Assembly (NCBI RefSeq): GCF_012911975.1
Contig: NZ_SMDQ01000055.1
Span: forward strand, 1 to 40,182
Direction: 5' to 3'
DNA: 40,182 nucleotides
DNA from: Nodosilinea sp. P-1105
GTDB lineage: Bacteria; Cyanobacteriota; Cyanobacteriia; Phormidesmidales; Phormidesmidaceae
Shown: piece after piece, positions 33,393-40,182 of the stretch
Layout: each line of letters starts with the position of its first letter
Position numbering within the stretch: the stretch's first letter is position 1
The notes under the pieces: model-generated
Seen by the model: the letters and a program-made list of their open reading frames with translations, nothing else
The model's database searches: none
Told to the model about the DNA's origin: nothing
Position numbers and translations under genes: made by a program

Positions 33393-34484
33393 TTAGGTTG
33401 CCAATAGGTCAGCCTCCCCCGGTCGATGACGGCGCAGAATAATCATCTGGTTGCCCACCACCGGGTCGCGGGCCACTACGGTGCCATCAGGGTCGCAGAG
33501 TTGCAGGTTGGCAAGGTCTAACCCCTGGGCCCGATCGTAAATATCTTGGGCCACGGTATCCTGCTGGGTTGGCAGCAGGCCGTACCAGCTCTCGTTGATA
33601 TTCACCACTAGGGCACTGTCGGCCAGGTTCACCTGCACCGACTGAATCAGCCCGGCGGCATAGGCCCGACTGAGGTCACTGACCTGGGCTTGGATATCGG
33701 CAATCATGGTTTGGTCTGGGGAGGGGGCTGGGGGTGTCAGATCATCCGCCACCGCTGGGCTGTCGCCACCATCCGCAGTAACCATTGTGGATGGTTCTGA
33801 GGGCATGACCGCGCCATCGCCCTTGGGAACCGCCACCGTTGTAGTCGATCGCCCCGATCCTAGGGAGTTCCATAGCACTAGCAGCACCACCAATACCCCC
33901 AACAGCAGGGCGGCTAGGGCCTCTTCAGAGAGACGGCGCTGCCAGGCGGGGGACAACTGCGATCGCAGCCAACGCACCCCTTTTTTGCCCCAGCGGATTC
34001 CAGCGGATAGTAGTAGCAGGGTCTGGCCAAGGATCTGTCGCCCTTTAGACTGGAGGGACCGATGCACTCCATTACCTGGATCATTGTTTGGGTCGGTCGA
34101 GGGCGCTGAACCTGGGTCGAGGGGCGTCTGAGGGGACCTATCGGCCGCTGAGAGCGACTCTGCTGCCAGTGGGGAGGCTGATGGTTCAGTGGGCATGACC
34201 TCAGCCATCTCAGGTGACTGGGCCGACTGGGTTTCAGCCTCCTCTGGGCTCTCTGGGCTCTCTGGGCTCTCCAGGGTCTCTGGGTCTGGAATAGCCTCAC
34301 CCTGCCCGGAGTCGCTCACTAAGTCACGCACCTCTGTGTCACGCACCTCTGTGTCGCGCACCTCTGTGTCGCGCACCTCTGTGTCGCGCACCTCTTTAGC
34401 TTGCCCCTCTGGCGGCCAGTGCTCCTCTTCCCCATCGGGAACAACAGGGTTCTTATCGGGACCATCGGAGTGATTGGATGTCAT
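33393..34484 (-). CDS. Membrane protein with variable short repeats, unknown function
   Basis: 363 residues, family not recognised. The N-terminal half (1-140) is acidic and disordered, with five EVRD(T) pentapeptides at 31-54 and three ESP tripeptides near 72-80. A basic amphipathic stretch (about 145-185) precedes a single transmembrane helix (190-206). The C-terminal part (about 240-350) is folded and has SRAYAAGLIQSVQVNLADSALVV and LPTQQDTVAQDIYDRA, resembling small alpha/beta modules of cyanobacterial proteins. Orientation (cytosolic tail, outside C-domain) is inferred from positive charges before the helix. First gene of the group with the DUF1400 esterase and dacB. Confidence 0.8.
   Translation of the reverse strand: MTSNHSDGPDKNPVVPDGEEEHWPPEGQAKEVRDTEVRDTEVRDTEVRDTEVRDLVSDSGQGEAIPDPETLESPESPESPEEAETQSAQSPEMAEVMPTEPSASPLAAESLSAADRSPQTPLDPGSAPSTDPNNDPGNGVHRSLQSKGRQILGQTLLLLSAGIRWGKKGVRWLRSQLSPAWQRRLSEEALAALLLGVLVVLLVLWNSLGSGRSTTTVAVPKGDGAVMPSEPSTMVTADGGDSPAVADDLTPPAPSPDQTMIADIQAQVSDLSRAYAAGLIQSVQVNLADSALVVNINESWYGLLPTQQDTVAQDIYDRAQGLDLANLQLCDPDGTVVARDPVVGNQMIILRRHRPGEADLLAT
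34324..34395. repeat. In-frame 15-bp tandem repeat (5 units)
   Basis: TCACGCACCTCTGTG and near-identical units (TCGCG variants), five in a row, encode the EVRDT pentapeptides of the membrane protein. A second in-frame run of CTCTGGGCT 9-mers lies at 34242-34270. Both keep the frame, so copy number can change without truncation. Confidence 0.9.
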
Positions 34485-34643
34485 GGGTCAGCCCACTCTA
34501 TACCGGTACCCCCATGTTCCCTCAGAGTTAGTCCTACGTCCATTCCTAGTACGGAAAGGCAGAAGGCAGCAAGGGCCTTCCATGTCACAGCACAGGTCCC
34601 GCTTTAACGAGTCGGTAGGTTATTGCCGCCTCAGCGTACTAGG

Positions 34644-36089
34644 CTAAATGCCCGAGGCCGAAGGCCGACGACGCTCTTGGCGAATTAAAAAGTAGCCAAC
34701 CAGCAGCCAAAATATCAGCAGGCCACCGGTCAAAAACAGGGTCGGCATCAACCCAAAACTGTTGATCAAGGCTGGGGCCGCCGCCGTAAACAGACCACCG
34801 CCGACAATCGGCTCAAAAAACAACTGCTTATAAGCAAAGCCCTCAAACGCTCCGGTGCTGTTATCAGGGTCCACCATGCGCAGCAGCAAAATACCCGTGG
34901 CCGTTACCCCCATAGACTGACCTAGGTCGCCAATGCCCTTCTCAAACCAGTAAGTGGGGAACACCCGCGGGGCCCACCACAGGAAGACCAGCACGTTCCA
35001 GGCGATACCCACCACACTGAGCACTAAGAACACCCCCAGGTTACCGCCAATCACCCGCAGTGAAATAGACGCGATCGCCGCAATCACCACCACATCTAGG
35101 GCTACCCCAGCAATATTTTGGGTCATAGACCGGATCACCAGAGCGCTCAGCCCCAGGCGATTGAGGAGAGACTGGACAATAATGCCGCCAATTAGCGCTA
35201 GGGGGAACAGCGGTACATATTGGAATACCGCAAACCCGCCATCAGCGGCCCACGTCACCGATTCAAACCACTTTAGGGCTTCTAGAATCAGCCAGCCCAC
35301 CGCGATCGCTGCCCCCACAATCGCAAAGTTAATCGACAGTGGATCAATCAGTAGGTTGCGCAGCAGATGGGCTCGACGCCGCCGGATTTCTGGGGTTTCA
35401 GCCATCACGTTAAGATCCGGAATTTCCTCTGGTTCCATCACCCGGCGGCTGACGGTATCCACATAGCCCTTGCGACGCCCCCAGTCAGCCAGGGCGGTAC
35501 CAATAATAATCCCCGACACAATCCCCACCGTGGCCAGGCCAATGGCCAAATCACCTCCGTCGGCAAAGCCCAGTTCGTCCAGGGTGTCAACCATCCCCCC
35601 CGCCGTGCCGTGGCCCCCCTCAAAGCCAATTTCAATCAGGGCAGCGGCCATCGGGTTAATGTCAAACAGGGGACCTAAAATCAACAGAGTGGCTAAAATT
35701 CCCACCACATATTGGCCCCAGGCCAGGGTCTGGCCAAACACCACCTGGGGCGCCGCCCGTCGCCAAATCATCCGAGGTGAGGGAATCGTTTCCCCTAAAA
35801 ACAGGGCGGCAAACACAATGTTGATAAATACCCCCGGTGACTGGGACCACACAGTGCGAATGTCTTCTGAAAATAGCCCCCCCGATAGCAGGGTATCCTC
35901 CCCAGCGATGGCGGTGACAATCGACCCCAGCACCTCTGGCCCCAGCAACAGGGCTAATACCCCGGCCACAACCGAGGCAGGCAGATAAAGCCGTTGAAAC
36001 CAACCAATTTTTTGTTTTAAGTAGCGCCCTGCCAACAGCAATAGGGCCAGCAATACAAAGGCAAAGAGAGCCGTTCGTAGATTAAACAC
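34644..36089 (-). CDS. gltS: Sodium/glutamate symporter family protein (GltS)
   Basis: 481 residues, about ten to twelve hydrophobic helices, of the GltS (ESS) family which imports glutamate with Na+. Family landmarks are the re-entrant loop GFEGGHGTAGG (155-165 region) and its pair near GDLGQSMGVTATGILLLR. A central charged loop (about 205-245) separates two inverted halves. The start is GTG, supported by GAGGAAA 5-6 nt upstream. No regulator or metabolic partner is adjacent. Substrate is inferred from the family; other amino acids are possible. Confidence 0.85.
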   Translation of the reverse strand: MFNLRTALFAFVLLALLLLAGRYLKQKIGWFQRLYLPASVVAGVLALLLGPEVLGSIVTAIAGEDTLLSGGLFSEDIRTVWSQSPGVFINIVFAALFLGETIPSPRMIWRRAAPQVVFGQTLAWGQYVVGILATLLILGPLFDINPMAAALIEIGFEGGHGTAGGMVDTLDELGFADGGDLAIGLATVGIVSGIIIGTALADWGRRKGYVDTVSRRVMEPEEIPDLNVMAETPEIRRRRAHLLRNLLIDPLSINFAIVGAAIAVGWLILEALKWFESVTWAADGGFAVFQYVPLFPLALIGGIIVQSLLNRLGLSALVIRSMTQNIAGVALDVVVIAAIASISLRVIGGNLGVFLVLSVVGIAWNVLVFLWWAPRVFPTYWFEKGIGDLGQSMGVTATGILLLRMVDPDNSTGAFEGFAYKQLFFEPIVGGGLFTAAAPALINSFGLMPTLFLTGGLLIFWLLVGYFLIRQERRRPSASGI

Positions 36090-36270
36090 CAGCTTTCCTC
36101 ATCGGTAACGGAGTTGAGCAGTAGCCAGAACGCAGCTATAGGGGTGATCCCATGGAGGCGCGATCGCCCACCGCGATGAATGAAGGAAGTATAAAGTACC
36201 TCTTTAGTTAACTCAGGAACTGTTGTTACATAACGGAACGAAATTGGTAGGGGGAGTGATGGGGTGGATG
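36090..36270. other. Upstream region of gltS
   Basis: Together with the array to 36392 this forms a gap of about 310 bp without a gene. It is AT-rich near 36180-36240, with the small palindrome GTTACATAAC (36223-36232), and should hold the gltS promoter. No other element is clear. Confidence 0.4.
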
Positions 36271-36342
36271 GGGGAGGTGGGGAGATGGGGAGATGGGGAG
36301 GTGGGGAGATGGGGAGATGGGGAGGTGGGGAGGTGGGGAGAT
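36271..36342. repeat. GGGGAGAT/GGGGAGGT octamer array (9 units)
   Basis: Nine consecutive 8-bp units with A/G variation at position 7. The order of variants is not random: GGT, GAT, GAT repeats as a 24-bp higher-order unit for the first two cycles. Lies downstream of the pseudouridine synthase gene. Confidence 0.9.
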
Positions 36343-36346
36343 GGGG

Positions 36347-36392
36347 GTAGACGCGGAGCGGCTTCCCGCAGGGTAGGGTGGATGGGTGGATG
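36347..36392 (+). repeat. 46-bp dispersed repeat, second copy
   Basis: Counterpart of 16201-16246 (two differences in 46 bp), ending 5 bp before the stop codon of the pseudouridine synthase gene. In both places the repeat touches or nearly touches the end of a gene. Confidence 0.9.
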
Positions 36393-36397
36393 TCGGC

Positions 36398-38059
36398 TCA
36401 AAATGGGGCGTCAGCCATCCACTCGATCCAGGCATTGGTATGGGGATGCTTCACCCTCAGGTAGCTGGCATGGAGACAAAGTCGCTGCCCTGGGGAGTAG
36501 ACACCATAAAGGCGATCGCCTTGGATCGGCGCATTCAACCCCAGGGGATGGGCGGCATGGACTCGTAGCTGGTGGGTCCGACCAGTCAGCGGGTAGAGGG
36601 TAACTCGGGTGGTGGTCCCCTGGGCTACCGTCTCCTGATCTACCACCTGATAGCGGGTAATGCTGGGTTTGCCCTGCTGCCAGTCCACTGATTGTCGGGG
36701 GCGACAGGTCGGATCACCCCACAGGGGCAGATCGACCACCCCTGCTGGCCTGGGGGGTACCCCATCGAGCAGGGCGTCATACACCTTAGTCACCTGGCGC
36801 TGCTGAAATTGCTGACAGAGGTGGCGATGGCTTGCTGCGGTGCGGGCCAGCAGCAGAATCCCAGAGGTATCTTGGTCCAGGCGATGGACCGGCTTCAGAA
36901 ACGCTCCCTCGGGCTGGGTCAGCTGCAAGCGAGCCAAGACGCTATCGGCGCGATCGCTAGATCGCCCAGGTACAGACAATAGCCCTGGTGGCTTATTCAC
37001 CACCAGCAGCCCCTCGTCTGCATACAGAACTGGCAGTTCCAGGGAATAGGGAATAGCCGACCCAGGTAACTGGGCCGCTAATCCCCCCAGCAAGAACCCC
37101 ATAATCGGCTGGCACCGTTCTGTACAGGCTCCATAGAATTGTCCTGGTTGTTTATCCCCCTGGGGTTGGCCCCACCAAAACTCGGCCATGGCCAGTGGTT
37201 TTAGCCCTTGCTGGGCGGCCCAGTGCAATAACTTGGGGGCACAGCAGTCGCCAGTACCGGTGGGCAGATTACCCTGGGCGGCTAAGTCCTGGATGGCTAG
37301 GGACTCGCCAGCGAAATTCGTCAGGGTATAGACCCGATGCATTTGGGCCTGCAACTGTTGGGAGAGGCCTTTTCGGCGACGCTTGAGGGCGATAATGTCC
37401 TGGTCGGCCCTCTGTACCACGATGGCTAGGGGCTCTAAAGTTTGGCGCTGATTGTGCTTAAAGGCTCTCAGCTCCGCCTTATCACGGCGACTTTGCTGGT
37501 CTAGATCCGCCAAGGCGCGGGTCAGGGGTGCTCCGCTCAACTGCTGCTGCCACTGCTGCCGTTGCTGGGCCCGGCGTTGCCGATTTTGCCGGTGTTGAGC
37601 ATTAAGCCCCTGGCGCTGCCGGGTAAACTCAGCCGCCTGGAGCGCGTAGGTGGCTCGCTCCGGTAGATGCTGTAGGGTCAGCAGTCGATCTTTGATCTGG
37701 CTCAACTGGTGGAGCGTCTGGGCCTCTTGCAGCGCCACTTGCTCTCGTCCAGGAATGGGGGGCACCCACCCTGGCCGCTGGCGCTGGCCCCGCCACAGCC
37801 CAGAAAAGGCCTTCAACACCCAGAGCTGACCAGCGGTGTCTTGCCCTAGCAACACCCCGTACATCTTGCCTTCAGTGATATCCGCTGGGGGCAGTTGGGC
37901 CATTAACCCCTGAGCGATCGCCTTGGTCAAGGCTGTGCGAGGCAAAGTATGGTGCTGGCCAGTGCGGGGGCAGGTGCCCAGATAGTGGTAGTCAGCGCGA
38001 TCGCCCTGGCTGACCTCGCCTCCCTCCATAAATTCGCTGAGTGCATGTAGCAATGCCAT
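36398..38059 (-). CDS. RluA-family RNA pseudouridine synthase with long N-terminal extension
   Basis: 553 residues, nearly twice a standard RluA enzyme. The C-terminal catalytic domain (about 340-550) has HRLDQDTSG (392-400) with the catalytic D395, and the GRTHQLRVH block, so it should isomerise uridine in rRNA or tRNA. The N-terminal half holds a Gln/Arg-rich coiled coil (about 105-240) and a segment with four cysteines, C272-C273 and C312-x3-C316, that could bind zinc. The target RNA is unknown. It follows csaB with a 4-bp gap, so the two are co-transcribed. Confidence 0.9.
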   Translation of the reverse strand: MALLHALSEFMEGGEVSQGDRADYHYLGTCPRTGQHHTLPRTALTKAIAQGLMAQLPPADITEGKMYGVLLGQDTAGQLWVLKAFSGLWRGQRQRPGWVPPIPGREQVALQEAQTLHQLSQIKDRLLTLQHLPERATYALQAAEFTRQRQGLNAQHRQNRQRRAQQRQQWQQQLSGAPLTRALADLDQQSRRDKAELRAFKHNQRQTLEPLAIVVQRADQDIIALKRRRKGLSQQLQAQMHRVYTLTNFAGESLAIQDLAAQGNLPTGTGDCCAPKLLHWAAQQGLKPLAMAEFWWGQPQGDKQPGQFYGACTERCQPIMGFLLGGLAAQLPGSAIPYSLELPVLYADEGLLVVNKPPGLLSVPGRSSDRADSVLARLQLTQPEGAFLKPVHRLDQDTSGILLLARTAASHRHLCQQFQQRQVTKVYDALLDGVPPRPAGVVDLPLWGDPTCRPRQSVDWQQGKPSITRYQVVDQETVAQGTTTRVTLYPLTGRTHQLRVHAAHPLGLNAPIQGDRLYGVYSPGQRLCLHASYLRVKHPHTNAWIEWMADAPF

Positions 38060-38063
38060 TACC

Positions 38064-39146
38064 CTATCCCTGAGGTTGCACCGCTAGCAGGCTTCGTAGC
38101 AAATCCTGGTGCATTAGCGCTCGATCATAGCGGGATTGAATTTGGTCGGGGGAAACCGGATCCCCGTTTGCATAGGTGTCCATCCAAACCTTAGCCATGT
38201 GGTCCACAGATTGAGGCCAGCGACGACTTAAATCAGCAGACAGGGCCTGAGGATTCAGATCAAACCCTGGCAAGTCTAAATCTGTCATTAAATAGCTCAC
38301 CTTGGGGTCATAGCTCAGACCAAAACAACGGCACCCCTCTGCCGCCGCCATAATCAGGGCATGAAAGCGCATGCCAATGGTCATCTCCACCCCCCGAAAC
38401 AACCCCTTCAACTGACTCGGATCCCGCAGGGTATAAATATGGCTTGGCCCTGGCAAGCGGGGCTGAATATACTCGGCAATGGGCAAGTCTTTCACCGGTT
38501 GAAACGGTACCAGTAGCAGACAGGTGTCTGTGGCTGTTTGAAACGCCCCTAAGGCCTGGGTAATTTGGTCCAGGCGCGATTCCGTCAGCCAGGGATGAGG
38601 ACGCAGAGCCACCGCCACCCTGGGAGCCGGGAGCTCCCATAATCCCTCCACAGGAGCCGCCGCCAGTGCCCAAACCGGGTCAGGGGCTTGTATCCCTGGT
38701 ACCTGCCAGCGGGCCAGCCAAGCCGCCGACCCACTGTCACGCACACTAACCCCATCACAATGGCTCAACGCATAATGCCCCAACCATTGACTAACCTGGT
38801 GGTTCAACGGCCCAATTCCCTGGGCCCAAGCCACCGTTTTCAGGCCCAGCCACTGGGCCAGCACCATCAATCCGCTGTAATACAGCGGGTTTTGCAGACT
38901 GGTCGCATCCTGCAACAAACTGCCACCACCCCAAATCAAGGCATCGGCACCCCGCAAAGCCCCAATCACCGCCCGCAGATGTTTACGGGGTACTGCCTCT
39001 ACCCCATAGCGCTGGGCCGTTTCCACAGGATTGCCCGACAGGACCACAGGCGTTACCCCAGTCGGCAGCATTTGCAACAGCGTGGCCAGCAACGCTTCGT
39101 CACCGCCATTGCCCATGCCATAGTAGCCGCAAAGAACCGCTCGCAT
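38064..39146 (-). CDS. csaB: Polysaccharide pyruvyl transferase
   Basis: Adds pyruvyl ketal groups to cell-wall polysaccharide, which in Bacillus lets SLH-domain proteins anchor to the surface. The 360-residue protein begins LCGYYGMGNGGDEALL, has IWGGGSLLQDATSLQNPLYYSG (substrate loop) and the IGMRFHALI segment that marks the family. It is the first gene of a two-gene unit with the pseudouridine synthase, and is divergent from DUF2499 across 80 bp. In cyanobacteria it may serve outer-membrane attachment to peptidoglycan through SLH porins; that role is known elsewhere and inferred here. Confidence 0.93.
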   Translation of the reverse strand: MRAVLCGYYGMGNGGDEALLATLLQMLPTGVTPVVLSGNPVETAQRYGVEAVPRKHLRAVIGALRGADALIWGGGSLLQDATSLQNPLYYSGLMVLAQWLGLKTVAWAQGIGPLNHQVSQWLGHYALSHCDGVSVRDSGSAAWLARWQVPGIQAPDPVWALAAAPVEGLWELPAPRVAVALRPHPWLTESRLDQITQALGAFQTATDTCLLLVPFQPVKDLPIAEYIQPRLPGPSHIYTLRDPSQLKGLFRGVEMTIGMRFHALIMAAAEGCRCFGLSYDPKVSYLMTDLDLPGFDLNPQALSADLSRRWPQSVDHMAKVWMDTYANGDPVSPDQIQSRYDRALMHQDLLRSLLAVQPQG

Positions 39147-39170
39147 CTGTCCTGCCCTAGGGGTAGATTG

Positions 39171-39199
39171 TTGTACGCATGATCCGACCTCTCTACAAT
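39171..39199 (+). promoter_or_regulatory. Sigma70-type promoter of the DUF2499 gene
   Basis: TTGTAC (39171-39176), a 17-bp spacer and TACAAT (39194-39199). Transcription would start near 39206, leaving a leader of about 20 nt before the ATG at 39227. Spacing is ideal and each hexamer differs little from consensus. Confidence 0.6.
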
Positions 39200-39226
39200 A
39201 GAGGCTGTTGTTACTCCCTGTGCCTC

Positions 39227-39535
39227 ATGCATGCCCTATCCCTGCCCACCTGGATGATCCATATCTCAAGCGTGCTGGAGTGGATGGCCGCCATGTGGTT
39301 TATCTGGCAGTTCGCGATCGTCACCCAGCAGCCCGTGTGGCGATGGCTCGCCCTTGGCATGTTCCCAGCCCTGGTGAGCGCTATGGCTGCTTGCACCTGG
39401 CACTTTTTCGATAACGCCCCCGCCTTCGACTGGCTCGTAACCGTCCAAGCCGCCATGACCGTCGTCGGCAACAGCACCCTGTGTTTAGCCGCCTGGTGGA
39501 TCTGGCGGCAAGGGCAAGTGGAGGCAGAAGGATGA
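39227..39535 (+). CDS. DUF2499 family membrane protein
   Basis: 102 residues, three hydrophobic helices (about 12-30, 38-56, 68-92), with LPTWMIHISSVLEWMAAM at the start and CTWHFFDNAPAFDWLV in the loop. This family is conserved in cyanobacteria and plant plastids and usually neighbours DUF3593, as here. The ATG at 39227 fits the family; an upstream open stretch from 39179 does not and precedes the likely transcription start. Function unknown; a thylakoid or photosynthesis-related role is inferred from distribution. Confidence 0.85.
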   Translation: MHALSLPTWMIHISSVLEWMAAMWFIWQFAIVTQQPVWRWLALGMFPALVSAMAACTWHFFDNAPAFDWLVTVQAAMTVVGNSTLCLAAWWIWRQGQVEAEG

Positions 39536-39647
39536 AGGTGATAGGTGACAGGTTTCAGGTGACAGGTTTCAGGTGATAGGTGACAGGTGTCAGGTATTAG
39601 GTATTAGGTATTAGGTATTAGGTATTAGGTATTAGGTATTAGGTGCT
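39536..39647. repeat. AGGTNNN heptamer array (16 units)
   Basis: Sixteen consecutive 7-bp units begin at the base after the DUF2499 stop codon. The first eight vary (AGGTGAT, AGGTGAC, AGGTTTC, AGGTGTC), then seven are identical AGGTATT, then AGGTGCT. The homogeneous half suggests recent expansion. Confidence 0.95.
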
Positions 39648-39660
39648 AGAGACCGTACCG

Positions 39661-39766
39661 CAAACCGCAAACCCTAAACCGCAAACCCGATACCCAACAC
39701 CCAACACCCACCTCCCCACCTCCCCCTCTCCCCCCCTCCCCCCCTCCCCACCTCCCCACCTCCCCC
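39661..39766. repeat. CAAACC-type and C-rich arrays forming the DUF3593 leader
   Basis: CCGCAAACC-type repeats (39661-39690), then CCCAACA units, then CCTCCCCA-type octamers that run without a break into the ATG of DUF3593. No ribosome-binding site is visible on the coding strand. Confidence 0.85.
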
Positions 39767-40066
39767 ATGCTCGACAAAAACACCCTCTTCGCCATGTCCC
39801 TCTTCCCCTACCTGGGGTTCTTGTGGTTTATCACTCGCACCAAGTCCACCCCTCGATTAGCCCTGATTGGCTTTTATGTACTGCTGGTATTCGTGGCAGT
39901 GACCATTCCAGTGGGAATCTATGCCAAAGTGGGCCTACATCAGGAATTGGCCAATGTAGACTGGCTCCACGGGGGTGCCGAGGCGTTTTTGACCCTCTCG
40001 AATATTTTGGTGGTCTTGGGATTTCGCCAGGCGGTGATTCAGCACCGAGCTAACCAGGGCGAGTAG
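39767..40066 (+). CDS. DUF3593 family membrane protein
   Basis: 99 residues with three hydrophobic helices (about 8-24, 30-52, 72-90) and the family segment FPYLGFLWF-TR. It is conserved in cyanobacteria and plastids as the partner of DUF2499. The ATG is immediately preceded by C-rich repeats, so initiation is probably by translational coupling, a leaderless-like mechanism or an unusual site. An internal ATG at residue 10 is a weaker alternative. Function unknown. Confidence 0.85.
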   Translation: MLDKNTLFAMSLFPYLGFLWFITRTKSTPRLALIGFYVLLVFVAVTIPVGIYAKVGLHQELANVDWLHGGAEAFLTLSNILVVLGFRQAVIQHRANQGE

Positions 40067-40182
40067 GGATCGGGCTTCAGGGGCAACACCCTGACTCATC
40101 GGTACCTTAGCGGGTGACAAGGGGACTCAAAGCTTCAGGGGACAATGCTTTGAGAGAATAGGAAGGACAAAAAATAGGGAGT
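40067..40182. other. Window end, non-coding
   Basis: No coding frame. CTTCAGGGG occurs twice (near 40075 and 40133). The last bases (AGGAAGGACAAAAAATAGG) could be the leader of a gene beyond the window. Confidence 0.35.

Overview
The window is chromosomal DNA from a GC-rich cyanobacterium, probably a filamentous Leptolyngbya/Nodosilinea-like lineage. Three things suggest this. The cyanobacterial HIP1 octamer GCGATCGC recurs through coding DNA. Families largely confined to cyanobacteria and plastids are present (DUF2499, DUF3593, a DUF1400-type esterase, GltS/CsaB/Orn-decarboxylase forms typical of cyanobacteria). The gene gaps carry the 7-9 bp tandem arrays and small palindromic repeats common in these genomes. 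I see no rRNA, tRNA, CRISPR array, insertion sequence or prophage. The genus is an inference.

Layout. 24-3206 (minus): a SPOR-like exported protein, the NAD(P)HX repair enzyme and a rhomboid protease, tightly packed. 3207-3914: a mostly non-coding gap with a perfect CRP-type palindrome and a tiny ORF that may be the start of a broken gene. 3915-6275: prolyl aminopeptidase, a DUF1622 membrane protein, and an arsR-arsI pair (sensor plus C-As lyase) for organoarsenicals. 6439-11868 (minus): a dipeptide/oligopeptide-binding lipoprotein, folE with a clear intrinsic terminator, an SDR, accA, and a small antitoxin-like ORF. 12106-17275 (plus): four genes that look like a functional unit: an internally duplicated protein of unknown function, a DyP-type haem peroxidase, a catalase-like haem protein and an Asp-nucleophile alpha/beta hydrolase. 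17413-20061 (minus): a TIR domain fused to 14 WD40 repeats. 20194-25642 (minus): Orn/Lys/Arg decarboxylase, cytochrome b561, ClpB, glyoxalase I. 25952-29822 (plus): a lipase-like hydrolase, PPK2 with a lysine-rich tail, and a DHA2 drug exporter. 30191-36089 (minus): dacB, a DUF1400 esterase, a membrane protein with short repeats, and GltS. 36398-39146 (minus): an RluA-type pseudouridine synthase and csaB. 39227-40066 (plus): DUF2499 and DUF3593.

The most promising part for something undescribed is 12106-17275. Two different haem-enzyme families lie beside a two-domain protein I cannot name and a hydrolase whose nucleophile is aspartate, as in epoxide hydrolases. Catalase-like haem proteins include allene oxide synthases, so a peroxide/epoxide (oxylipin-like) pathway is a reasonable but unproven idea. 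The catalase-like gene is also enclosed by long imperfect inverted repeats, which supply its immediate 5' leader and its stop codon.

The intergenic repeats deserve attention in their own right. The same modules (a GGGCGGAC/GTCCGCCC palindrome, TTCAAAA heptamers, GGGGAGAT octamers, a GCGGCTTCCCG module) recur in different orders at several gaps, abut start and stop codons, and in one case supply an arm of an intrinsic terminator.
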